A stretch of DNA of 64,000 nt from Aliiroseovarius crassostreae. GTDB lineage: Bacteria > Pseudomonadota > Alphaproteobacteria > Rhodobacterales > Rhodobacteraceae. The stretch covers positions 124,001 to 188,000 of the forward strand of contig NZ_LKBA01000019.1 of assembly GCF_001307765.1 (NCBI RefSeq), given 5' to 3'. A program made the position numbers and the translations under genes. Below, one piece after another: positions 17,485 through 24,973 of the stretch; position 1 is the first letter of the stretch; every line of letters begins with the position of its first letter. Below the pieces are notes generated by a model. It ran no database searches. It was not told the DNA's origin and worked only from the letters and a program-made list of their open reading frames with translations.

Positions 17485-17763
17485 ATGAAATCTGAAGATG
17501 CAGAGGTCATTGGGTTAACGGCTTTGACATGGCTGGTTGGCAATGAGGAGCTGCTGCCGGTGTTTCTGGGCGCAAGCGGGGCGGGAATTGACGACCTGAA
17601 ACAAGGGGCTGGCAACCCAGAATTTCTGGCCGCGGTCCTTGATTTCCTTACGATGGATGATGACTGGGTGGTCGAGTTCTGTCGTGCGAACACGCTGCCG
17701 TATGATGCGCCAATGCGGGCCCGACATGCACTGCCTGGTGGGGGGCAAATGAATTGGACTTGA
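17485..17763 (+). CDS. DUF3572 family protein
   Basis: A 92-residue cytoplasmic protein common in alphaproteobacteria and of unknown function. It shows the family pattern AEVIGLTALTWLVGNEELLPVFLGASG (given here in parts: GLTALTWLV, LLPVFLGASG), then FLAAVLDFL and DDWVVEFC. It lies between the divergent pleD-like gene and a HAD phosphatase 55 bp downstream. Confidence 0.8.
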   Translation: MKSEDAEVIGLTALTWLVGNEELLPVFLGASGAGIDDLKQGAGNPEFLAAVLDFLTMDDDWVVEFCRANTLPYDAPMRARHALPGGGQMNWT

Positions 17764-17818
17764 CCTGCACCGATTTCCAAGTTGTTGATTGCGGGCATGC
17801 GGTTAGGGAGGAAGCCAA

Positions 17819-18508
17819 ATGACTGTGAAAGCCTTGCTGTTTGACAAGGACGGGACCCTGTTTCAATTCGCGGCGACCTGGGAAAGCTGGGCGCGCGCCG
17901 TTTTGAAACGCCTGACGGGTGAGGATATTGACCGTGCGCGTGAGGTTGGGGCGGCCATCGGTTTCGACTATGATGCGGGGCAGTTTGAACGCGACAGTAT
18001 CGTGATCGCCGGCACCCCGGAGGAAGTGGTTAACGCATTGTCTGGTTTTTTTGATCATTCCCCTGACGAGTTGGAAATCATCCTTAACGAGGAAGCTGCC
18101 ACGGCCCCTCAGGCGCAGGCCGTCAACCTGCGGGATGTGCTTGGGCATTTACGGTCCCTCGGGCTTGGTCTGGGGGTGGCCACAAATGATGCGGAAATGC
18201 CTGCGCGGGCGCATCTGGAGGGGGCGGGGATCACCGATCTGTTCGATTTCGTGGTTGGCTATGACAGTGGATTTGGTGGAAAGCCTGCACCGGGGCAATG
18301 CCTTGCATTCGCTAAACAACTGGGGGTGGCCCCGGAGGATGTGGTCATGGTGGGTGACAGCCTGCATGACCTTCATGCCGGGCGGGCCGCCGGGATGAAA
18401 ACCGTTGGGGTTCTGACGGGTCTTGCCAGTGAAGAGGAACTGGCCCCGTTTGCTGATGCAGTGATGCCGGATATCGGCCACCTGGCCAGTTGGTTGGCAC
18501 GACTTTGA
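17819..18508 (+). CDS. HAD-superfamily phosphatase, Gph-like
   Basis: A 229-residue haloacid-dehalogenase phosphatase. Motif I is LLFDKDGTLF with the nucleophile Asp near residue 9, motif II lies at LGVATND, motif III is the Lys of FGGKPAPG, and motif IV is MVGDSLHDLHAG. The cap-domain insertion after motif I is of the phosphoglycolate phosphatase size. It resembles Gph, which removes 2-phosphoglycolate, but related enzymes have other substrates. A GGGAGG ribosome site lies upstream of the ATG. Confidence 0.85.
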   Translation: MTVKALLFDKDGTLFQFAATWESWARAVLKRLTGEDIDRAREVGAAIGFDYDAGQFERDSIVIAGTPEEVVNALSGFFDHSPDELEIILNEEAATAPQAQAVNLRDVLGHLRSLGLGLGVATNDAEMPARAHLEGAGITDLFDFVVGYDSGFGGKPAPGQCLAFAKQLGVAPEDVVMVGDSLHDLHAGRAAGMKTVGVLTGLASEEELAPFADAVMPDIGHLASWLARL

Positions 18509-18511
18509 TAC

Positions 18512-18540
18512 ATATTTGATGCACAGATCTGATCAAATAT
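18512..18540. repeat. Inverted repeat between HAD and H-NOX genes
   Basis: Perfect 9-bp arms ATATTTGAT and ATCAAATAT are separated by 11 bases. There is no T-run after it, so it is not a standard terminator. It ends 99 bp before the H-NOX-like gene and could be an operator for that operon. Confidence 0.45.
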
Positions 18541-18639
18541 TTGTGTAATCGTTGAAAACAATGGGGAAAGAGGGAAACTTTTCCTCCTTCCCAAAGCCGT
18601 ATTTCCTTTTTTTTAACTCCCCTCGTCTACGTTTTTTGT

Positions 18640-19251
18640 ATGTTTGATGAGGATCAGAAGGCAATGCATGGTCTGATTAACCGATCTTTTGAAGTATTTT
18701 TGCGTGGAACCTATGGCAATGAGTTCTGGCGTGAAATTGTGGGGGAACTTGGGCTTGGATTTGAAAGCTTTGAGCCAATGTTTCATTACGAAACGAACAT
18801 GTCGCTGGAGATGGTGGAAACGGCGGCGCGAAAGCTGGGCAAGTCACATGAGACCCTGCTTGAAGATTACGGAACCTTCCTGATTGTCGATCCACGCTCT
18901 TCCCGCGTGCGTCGTTTGCTGCGCTTCGGTGGGGTGAATTATACCGAATTTCTTTATTCTCTTGAGGATCTGCCCGGGCGCGCACGACTTGCTGTTGCCG
19001 AACTCGATATGCCGGAAGTCGAGGTGGATGAGCTTTCGGAAGGATCTTATCAGGTGATGATCCGCCATCCTGTTCCTGGGTTCGGACATGTCATTCTGGG
19101 GGCTTTGCGCGCACTTGCTGATGATTATGGGGCCCTGGCCTTGCTTGATCACAATGGCCGCACGGGAGATACGGAGGAATTGATGGTCTATTTGCTGGAT
19201 GTAGCCCATGCAGAAGGGCGCAAATTCGATTTGGCGGCAGGTGCGGAATGA
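18640..19251 (+). CDS. H-NOX-fold (heme NO-binding domain) protein lacking the usual heme ligand
   Basis: A 203-residue protein of the HNOB/H-NOX family: MHGLINRSFEVFLRGTYG at the N-terminus, LLEDYGTFLI, RLLRFGGVNYTEFLYSL and GFGHVILGALRALADDYGAL. H-NOX proteins normally bind heme through one His and sense NO or O2, then control a partner such as a cyclase. Here the position aligned to that His (the IH of relatives) is Pro112 in EDLPGRAR, and the propionate-binding YxSxR motif is not seen. Its stop overlaps the start of a diguanylate cyclase by four bases. It probably regulates that enzyme, but heme binding is doubtful. Confidence 0.82.
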   Translation: MFDEDQKAMHGLINRSFEVFLRGTYGNEFWREIVGELGLGFESFEPMFHYETNMSLEMVETAARKLGKSHETLLEDYGTFLIVDPRSSRVRRLLRFGGVNYTEFLYSLEDLPGRARLAVAELDMPEVEVDELSEGSYQVMIRHPVPGFGHVILGALRALADDYGALALLDHNGRTGDTEELMVYLLDVAHAEGRKFDLAAGAE

Positions 19252-20246
19252 CAGTGCATCTGCCATTGACTGTTGGTTTCGAAGCCATTGACCACATGAT
19301 GCCGATGGGGGTCGTGCTCAATTCAAAAGGCGGGGTGGTTCACGCTGGCCCGACACTGAAGAAGGTGTTTCCCTATAAGAAAATTCAAGGCATGAGCATC
19401 TTTCGGTTGGTCGAGCTGCGCCGCCCGAAACGCATAAGCAACATGGAGCAGATCCGTCAATTCGATGGTGTAAAGCTTTACATGCGCATCCGCGATCAGT
19501 TCGGATTGCCGTTGATAGGGAATCTTACGTGTCTGCCAGGATCAGAGTTGATCCTTTTGAACCTATCTTTTGGAATTGGCGTGGTGGATGCTGTCCGGGT
19601 CTACGATCTTGCTGGGTCCGACTTTGCTCCAACGGATCTGACTGTTGAACTCCTCTACCTGGTTGAGGCAAATGCTGCGGCGATGGAGCTTTCGAACAAG
19701 ATGGCGCTGCGGCTATATGGCGAAAAGAACGAAGCCGAAGCTGAGGCCCTGTCCGACGAACTAACCGGCCTTCACAACCGCCGCTCCTTTGAATTGGTTG
19801 TAAAACGGCTGTTGGAACGTCAGGAAAATTTCGCATTGATGCATCTGGATCTCGATTTTTTTAAAGCGGTCAACGATACTAAAGGTCATGCGGCTGGTGA
19901 CTGTGTTTTGCAAAAGGTGGCCTCTGTTTTGAGCGAAGAGACGCGGGAGGGGGATACTGTCGCCCGGGTGGGCGGAGATGAATTTGTCATCGTGCTTCCC
20001 AAATTGACAGATGATCACAGGCTGTCCTCCATCGCGCAGAGGATGATACAAAAGCTTGAAGAGCCGATATCTTTTCGCGGAGAGAGTTGCATGATTTCTG
20101 CCAGTGTCGGGATCGTTAAAAGCACGGATTATGAACAACCAGATGCTGCCCAGATGGTCGATGATGCGGATGTGGCGCTTTATGCGTCAAAAAAGGCGGG
20201 GCGCGCGCAATATACTATCTACTCCAAGGTGCTCAGGTCGGATTGA
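19248..20246 (+). CDS. Diguanylate cyclase with HNOB-associated N-terminal domain
   Basis: A 332-residue protein. Residues 1-150 resemble the HNOBA domain, which links H-NOX proteins to cyclases (GVVLNSKGGVVHAGPTL, GMSIFRLVELRRP). A short coiled linker (ELSNKMALRLYGEKNEAEAE) leads to a GGDEF domain with DELTGLHNRRS, LDLDFFKAVND, the active-site GGDEF at 242-246 and an RxxD inhibition site at 233-236. It should make c-di-GMP from GTP under control of the H-NOX-like partner, whose gene overlaps it by ATGA. Paired H-NOX/cyclase genes are known in other roseobacters. Confidence 0.9.
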   Translation: MTVHLPLTVGFEAIDHMMPMGVVLNSKGGVVHAGPTLKKVFPYKKIQGMSIFRLVELRRPKRISNMEQIRQFDGVKLYMRIRDQFGLPLIGNLTCLPGSELILLNLSFGIGVVDAVRVYDLAGSDFAPTDLTVELLYLVEANAAAMELSNKMALRLYGEKNEAEAEALSDELTGLHNRRSFELVVKRLLERQENFALMHLDLDFFKAVNDTKGHAAGDCVLQKVASVLSEETREGDTVARVGGDEFVIVLPKLTDDHRLSSIAQRMIQKLEEPISFRGESCMISASVGIVKSTDYEQPDAAQMVDDADVALYASKKAGRAQYTIYSKVLRSD

Positions 20247-20401
20247 GCCAGATGTGGTTTTTCCGTCCGGTCGGGAAGATGTATCAAAGTAACCCGCTCT
20301 TTGCCGGGTAGGTGCCGGGGGATACCCAGCGCTTGACACATCTGCTGGGTTTGCTTACCGCTCGCTCTGGTGACAAAGGGTAGGGTTGCGTTGGTGTTTT
20401 C

Positions 20402-20764
20402 ATGATGAAAAACGTGCTTGCAGCAGGCGTGTTGGTTCTATTGTTGGGAAGTGCGGTCTGGGCCGAGTTTGCTGCATCCGACAGCGGGCAGACGGTTCAG
20501 TCTATTCTTGGGCGAAAGCTTGAGAGCGAGCATGTGAAGAATGCCCATATCTACGCGGATGGCACCTTTGATGGGATTTATAACGGTATTTCCTACGCGG
20601 GTGACTGGAGCCTCGAAGATGGTAAATTCTGCCGTGAAATCAAACGGGGACTGGACAGCGCAAGGGCGTGCCTCACCCTGGTTCCGGTTTTCGGGGAAGC
20701 TGGTGAGATCATTGCCGTCGACTTTCTGTCTTCAGGTTCGGCGACACGGTTTCATCTGCGCTGA
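20402..20764 (+). CDS. Small secreted protein of unknown function
   Basis: A 120-residue protein with a signal peptide (MMKNVLAAGVLVLLLGSAVWA). The mature part has FDGIYNGISYAGDWSLEDGKFC, then a second Cys in SARACLTLVPVF, suggesting a disulfide. The layout of G-x-W plus Cys is like another small secreted protein at 56300 (GTWEWRDEMYC...DDC), so the two may be distant relatives. I do not recognise a named family. Two adjacent ATG codons make the exact start uncertain by one residue. Confidence 0.7.
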   Translation: MMKNVLAAGVLVLLLGSAVWAEFAASDSGQTVQSILGRKLESEHVKNAHIYADGTFDGIYNGISYAGDWSLEDGKFCREIKRGLDSARACLTLVPVFGEAGEIIAVDFLSSGSATRFHLR

Positions 20765-20924
20765 CGCCCTTTGAAAATGACGGATGATATCCGAAGTTAC
20801 CTTTCTTCACGATGGAAACAGCATCGCGGATAAAGAGGTGCAGACAGGATTGTGCTTCGCAAAAAAGGCCGCGACGACATCAAGCTATGCCGATCTGGCT
20901 GCATTATAGATTTCATGGAAGAAA

Positions 20925-20999
20925 TGGCAGCCCGTAGGGGAATCGAACCCCTCTTTCCAGGTTGAAAACCTGGCGTCCTAACCGATAGACGAACGGGCC
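20925..20999 (-). tRNA. tRNA-Glu (UUC), copy 1
   Basis: A 75-nt cloverleaf read on the minus strand. It has acceptor stem GGCCCGT/ACGGGCT, anticodon stem CCAGG/CCTGG with loop TTTTCAA (anticodon TTC), T-arm GGGG-T-TCGATTC-CCC and an encoded CCA. It is identical over all 75 nt to the copy at 31891-31965. Its 5' flank also shares TTTTAGGGGAAGCG with that copy. Confidence 0.95.
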
Positions 21000-21074
21000 G
21001 CGCTTGGCGTGAGAAGGCTTTTAGGGGAAGCGCGGCGGGGACGCAACCCCTGTTTTTTGCAATACTGGAAGATT

Positions 21075-22121
21075 TCAAACACCTTTGCCGCGCCCGCTTG
21101 GTTGGGCCTGATCCGGGCGCGCATCCACTGCTCCACTGATCAGGTTTTCACAATGCAACCGCTGGGCCAGCGTCCCTCTGGAGATGCTGATTTTTTCGAG
21201 ATACTTCGCGGCAGTGGAGGCCTTTTTTCGTACGATTTTAACTGCCTCTTGGGCCGTAACTTGTTCAAAGCGCAGCCTGTCACCAGCGCGCAGCTGGGCC
21301 ACATGATCCAGATCGGCTGATATGATCGTGGCTATTTTGGGATATCCGCCGGTTGTCTGGTGATCTGCCAGCAGGATTGTTGGCGTGCCATCCCCGGCGA
21401 CCTGAATGGATCCGCGTGTAACCGGTTCGGACGGGATGGACAACGCATCCTTGAACGACAGGGGAGGGCCGGAAAGGCGCACCCCCATTCGATCAAAACT
21501 CGTCGTCAGAGCAAAGCTTTCCGTGGTAAAGGCATCAAGAGAGACCTGAGGGAAAAACCGGTCCTGCGGCCCCATCACGACACGGGCAACCCGTTGATTT
21601 TCCGTATAATCAGGGCGGGGAATGGGGCCGAGCCGGTCTTCGCGCAGCTCCGCCGCCTGAACCGAGATGATGTGTCCCGTGTGAATGGCCCCGCCACCCA
21701 AATTTGAAATGGAGTGCGTGGCGCTGGCGCCAAGCCAGTTTGAAACCTGAAGGTCACCGGAAAAGGCCAGATAGGCCCAACTGCCAGAAGGGCCAGCCCG
21801 CAAGCTCAGAGTTTCTCCAGCAAAAAGGGACAGAACCTGCCAATCCAGGCTTTTCCCACGCGGATGATCGCAGAGAAATTCACCACCGGTCACCGCGAGA
21901 GTGATCGCCCCTTCGAGGCACTCAAGCACCAGCCCCCCCATCGACACTTCGATGCCCGTGGAATTCAGGTTGTTACCCAATGCGGCATTGGCCGCGTTGA
22001 AGGACAGCTGATCCATCGGACCTGAGCGGGGCACCCCAAACCGCATATGTCCGGGGCGTCCCCCGTCTTGAAAGCTGACAAAGGGGCCTGCAAAGCGGAC
22101 GGACAGTTTTGCGTCACCCAT
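21075..22121 (-). CDS. pxpC: 5-oxoprolinase subunit C (biotin-dependent carboxyltransferase family)
   Basis: A 348-residue subunit of the PxpABC 5-oxoprolinase, which opens pyroglutamate to glutamate with ATP. It shows FVSFQDGGRPGHMRFGVPRSGPMD at the N-terminus (in blocks FQDGGRPG and GVPRSGPMD), NAALGN, FDRMGVRLSG and LADHQTTGGYPKIATI near the end. These are standard for the PxpC/AHS2 family. The start MGDAKLSVRF overlaps the end of pxpB by 8 bp; a start 24 codons upstream would bury much of pxpB. It is the last gene of the pxpA-pxpB-pxpC run. Confidence 0.9.
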   Translation of the reverse strand: MGDAKLSVRFAGPFVSFQDGGRPGHMRFGVPRSGPMDQLSFNAANAALGNNLNSTGIEVSMGGLVLECLEGAITLAVTGGEFLCDHPRGKSLDWQVLSLFAGETLSLRAGPSGSWAYLAFSGDLQVSNWLGASATHSISNLGGGAIHTGHIISVQAAELREDRLGPIPRPDYTENQRVARVVMGPQDRFFPQVSLDAFTTESFALTTSFDRMGVRLSGPPLSFKDALSIPSEPVTRGSIQVAGDGTPTILLADHQTTGGYPKIATIISADLDHVAQLRAGDRLRFEQVTAQEAVKIVRKKASTAAKYLEKISISRGTLAQRLHCENLISGAVDARPDQAQPSGRGKGV

Positions 22122-22815
22122 GCCGGGCCTCTCCTCGAAGGTGGGCGTCATATGTCGCGCGGTCGATGCGATTGAAGCGCACGTGATCCCCAACGTTGAA
22201 CAGAAACGGGTGATCTTCCGAGTGGCGCAAAATCCGGGTGGGGGAGCGGCCGAGGATTGACCAACCGGTGGGCATGGTCAGGGTGGTGACCAGACATTGA
22301 GGCCCTGCAATGATCACGCTACCGGCAGGAACATCGCGCAGGGCGGTTGATTTGCGCGGCAGGTTGAGCATCGGATCCAGCCCGGTCAGATAGGCATATC
22401 CGGGCGCAAACCCATACATGCCAACACGAAATTTTGATCCAAGATGGGCGTTGATCACCGTGTCGATACTGACGCCTAGGGCCGACGCCACCGCGTTCAG
22501 GTCTGGTGACAGGTCGCTATCATAACAGATATCGACCTGATGCGTGGTCACGGGAATGCGAATGTTGGCCACGGTCTGCAACAAGTCAACGAGGCTCGCT
22601 TGCAGTGCGTCATGATCGGTGACAAGCGGGTCAAATTCCACCAGAAGATTGACAAGAGCCGGGACCACTTCCTGCACCCCGAGGGGCGGGGTGGCTGCAA
22701 TGGCGTGATCCAGTGCCAGCACCTGCTGGGACAGGCGCTCTGAAATCTCTTCCCCCAGTTCCACCAACAAGGCGTGGTCTGCTACCGGTACAAAATGTGG
22801 AAACCGGGGCGTCAT
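22114..22815 (-). CDS. pxpB: 5-oxoprolinase subunit B
   Basis: A 233-residue AHS1/KipI-family protein that with PxpA and PxpC forms ATP-dependent 5-oxoprolinase. Characteristic blocks are HALLVELGEEIS near the N-terminus, GVQEVVPALVNLLVEFDP, FAPGYAYLTGLDP and the PAGSVIIAGPQCLVTTLTMPTGW region. Start overlaps the pxpA stop by four bases (ATGA) and its stop overlaps pxpC, so the three subunits are translationally coupled. Confidence 0.92.
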   Translation of the reverse strand: MTPRFPHFVPVADHALLVELGEEISERLSQQVLALDHAIAATPPLGVQEVVPALVNLLVEFDPLVTDHDALQASLVDLLQTVANIRIPVTTHQVDICYDSDLSPDLNAVASALGVSIDTVINAHLGSKFRVGMYGFAPGYAYLTGLDPMLNLPRKSTALRDVPAGSVIIAGPQCLVTTLTMPTGWSILGRSPTRILRHSEDHPFLFNVGDHVRFNRIDRATYDAHLRGEARHG

Positions 22816-23573
22816 CTGGTTGCAAAACCCGCAAGTGTAATGCCAGCGCTTTCCAGGCGGCTACGGATTTCGCGTGCCATGGATACGGCTTCGGGGCCGT
22901 CCCCGTGCACGCAGATGGAATGGGCATCCAGCTTGATCGGGTCGCCATCAATCACCGGCATCAGACCGGTCTTAAGCATGGAAATCAGGCGGTCCGCTGC
23001 AATTTTGGCATCGTGGATCATCGCCTCGGGGTGTCCGCGCGGCACCAGATGACCCGTTGACAGATAGCCGCGGTCAGCAAAGATCTCGGAATATGTGTCC
23101 AATCCCGCCGCCTTTGCGGCGTCTTCAAACGCGGTGCCTGAAATGGCCAGCACGGCCAGGCCGGGGTCGATTTTGCAAATGGCTGAAGCGATGGCCGTGG
23201 CGACGCGATCGTCCGCTGCGGCCAGATTGGCCAGCGCCCCATGCGGTTTGACATAGGACACTTTGACAGGGACCAAAGCAGCCACCCCGATCAGCGCGCC
23301 AATCTGGGCTGCAACCATATGGGCGATTTCTTCGGGCGCCATCGGGATCACACGGCGGCCAAACCCTTCGCGATCATTATAACCGGGATGCGCCCCCACA
23401 GTCACACCGTGCTTTGCTGCCAGAGCGAGGGTTTTGAACATGGTGTCCGGGTCGCTGGCATGTCCACCGCAGGCAATATTGGCGCTGGTAACAATCGACA
23501 GCATGGTGGCGTCATCGCCCATGGGCCAGGGGCCAAACCCTTCCCCCAGATCAGAATTCAGGTCGATTTTCAC
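22812..23573 (-). CDS. pxpA: 5-oxoprolinase subunit A (LamB/YcsF family)
   Basis: A 253-residue LamB/YcsF-family protein, the subunit that binds pyroglutamate in the PxpABC complex. It has DLNSDLGEGFGPW, NIACGGHASDP, HGVTVGAHPGYNDREGFGRR and KPHGALANLA, all highly conserved. It is the first gene of the operon, with a GGGAGGG ribosome site upstream of the ATG. The 5' end lies 190 bp from the 17-bp repeat that marks the left end of the integrated element. Confidence 0.94.
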   Translation of the reverse strand: MKIDLNSDLGEGFGPWPMGDDATMLSIVTSANIACGGHASDPDTMFKTLALAAKHGVTVGAHPGYNDREGFGRRVIPMAPEEIAHMVAAQIGALIGVAALVPVKVSYVKPHGALANLAAADDRVATAIASAICKIDPGLAVLAISGTAFEDAAKAAGLDTYSEIFADRGYLSTGHLVPRGHPEAMIHDAKIAADRLISMLKTGLMPVIDGDPIKLDAHSICVHGDGPEAVSMAREIRSRLESAGITLAGFATR

Positions 23574-23762
23574 GCGTCCCTCCCTGGGTCATTTCAGGTG
23601 CTGTGCCTGCCGCTTTACACCGACAATACGCACAGAGCAGTGGTGTGTGAATGCGGAATTAGGGGAAATTACACGGGCATCGCGCGGAAATGACAGCGTT
23701 GCCGTGGCCACCAGAGACCAAAGTCAGGTAGGCCTGTGCTGATTGTCGCTGAAATGGGAGAG

Positions 23763-23779
23763 GTGGCAGCCCGTAGGGG
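23763..23779. repeat. Left attachment site, tRNA-Glu 3' fragment
   Basis: GTGGCAGCCCGTAGGGG matches 31890-31906 exactly and equals the last 16 nt of the tRNA-Glu gene plus one base. The match ends at 23780, where G replaces the A of the tRNA. No other part of a tRNA is present here, so it is a displaced attachment site, not a gene. Confidence 0.85.
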
Positions 23780-23815
23780 GCTGCCGCTTCTGTTTGGAAT
23801 CAGGCGGTTAGCGAA

Positions 23816-23873
23816 AAGTGGGACACTTAGTATTCCCATATGAACACAAGGGTTTTCGGCTTTATTGTCCCAC
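23816..23873. promoter_or_regulatory. Candidate integrase arm sites, left end
   Basis: Two sites share a GTGGGACA core: AAGTGGGACACTT at 23816-23828 on the plus strand, and TGTCCCAC at 23866-23873, which is the same core inverted. The matching pair at the right end has the mirror arrangement (31807-31819 and 31839-31846). Position just inside both attachment sites suggests arm-type binding sites for the integrase or its excisionase. Confidence 0.55.
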
Positions 23874-23908
23874 CAAACTGCCCCTTGCAGCGCGGGGGAC
23901 AGGTCACG

Positions 23909-24289
23909 TCAGACCAATCTGAGTGGCGCGGGGGAAAGGTTGTTTTTCATGTCCAGGAGAAGGCGGACGCCCTGGCGGATGGACCACGGCCGATAGCCCT
24001 GCACCTGGCGGACGTCGCGGCGGAGTTCGACATAGACGGACCCGGCGGACACGCCGTCCCGTGCCAGGCGGATCGCGCCGCGCTTTGCGTGGGCCTCGAG
24101 GCCCGTAAGCATCGTGTCCGGTTCCACGCCATAGTCCTGGTGCATCTGATCCAGAGACAGCCACGCTCGGACGTCCTCCGGCGCTTCCAGGTCGCAATCG
24201 TCCTCCAACAGGATTTCCGTCCCGTGGCCGCACACATAGAACGCGGCCAAGGCCAGCAATTCTTCGGCCGATGTAAACCGTTTCTCCAT
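23909..24289 (-). CDS. Hypothetical protein of the integrated element
   Basis: A 126-residue soluble protein with no family I recognise. It is rich in Leu, Arg and Asp and likely mostly helical: SAEELLALAAFYVCGHG, EDVRAWLSLDQMHQDYG, HAKRGAIRLARDGV and QGVRLLLDMKNN. It contains GSVYVELRRDVRQVQGY, which could be a beta hairpin. A strong GGAGGG ribosome site lies 6-7 bases before the ATG. It is the leftmost gene of the element and points toward the left attachment site. Confidence 0.65.
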   Translation of the reverse strand: MEKRFTSAEELLALAAFYVCGHGTEILLEDDCDLEAPEDVRAWLSLDQMHQDYGVEPDTMLTGLEAHAKRGAIRLARDGVSAGSVYVELRRDVRQVQGYRPWSIRQGVRLLLDMKNNLSPAPLRLV

Positions 24290-24973
24290 TTCGATCCCTC
24301 CATTCGCTTTGCCTGGTCAGGCGCTTGCCGCACGCGCAAGGATATCGTCGGGCGTGGTTAATAGTCGGTTAAGGGTTGAAGTGATTTAGGCAATCAGCCC
24401 CGCGCCCCAAACGGTCCCGAGGCCGCCCGGGGACCCCGCTTCACGGCCCAATCCGGGCCGCGCCAAGACAACGCTGGACCGCCTGCGCGCTTCACCGCCG
24501 AACCTTCCCCGCGCCCCCGCCCATCTCCCTAGATCAGGGACCCCGGGGAGGGAAGGAAGGTCTTTGCGGCCAGGCCGCAAGCGGCCTGACGGTGAATTCA
24601 GAAGGGCAAAGCTGCTTCTTGGGGATAGCGGGGAGTGTAACAGGGAAGGTTCCGGGGACCTGAAAGGCCATATTATTGAATGAAATCAGTATAATTTTTC
24701 TATAGGGAGGATAGGGAGGGGTATATAAAGCATACGAGAAAAACGCAGAAACAAAGTATTTTGCACAGGAGGGCGCAAACCCCTCCCCGGCGTCCCTGCT
24801 ATCCCCGAGCGGGTTTCGGCCTAGTCCGGCCTGGCGGTTTTGGGTCCTTCCGTGGGGTCGCAACGTGGGTATATTCGCGTCCCGTTGTTCAATAAGAAGC
24901 TGGCCTTTAGGGAGGTGGGCTTTTCCATTGGGGTTGTTGATGTTGCAAAAGCCACTCGGACATATTCGGAACC
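24290..24973. other. Long non-coding stretch inside the element
   Basis: No convincing gene is seen in 680 bp. A reading frame on the minus strand (24534-24977) has odd composition and no motif. The stretch contains a perfect 8-bp-arm palindrome, CAGGCCGCAAGCGGCCTG (24571-24588). It also has an AT-rich patch at about 24669-24735 with two GGGAGG-type purine runs followed by TATATAAAG, in otherwise GC-rich surroundings. Such a region could hold a replication origin, a packaging site or promoters for the two leftward genes, but nothing shows which. Confidence 0.4.

Noticed and set aside
23763-23779. Third tRNA-Glu gene
   Set aside because: Only the last 16 nt of the tRNA are present, so it is an attachment site.
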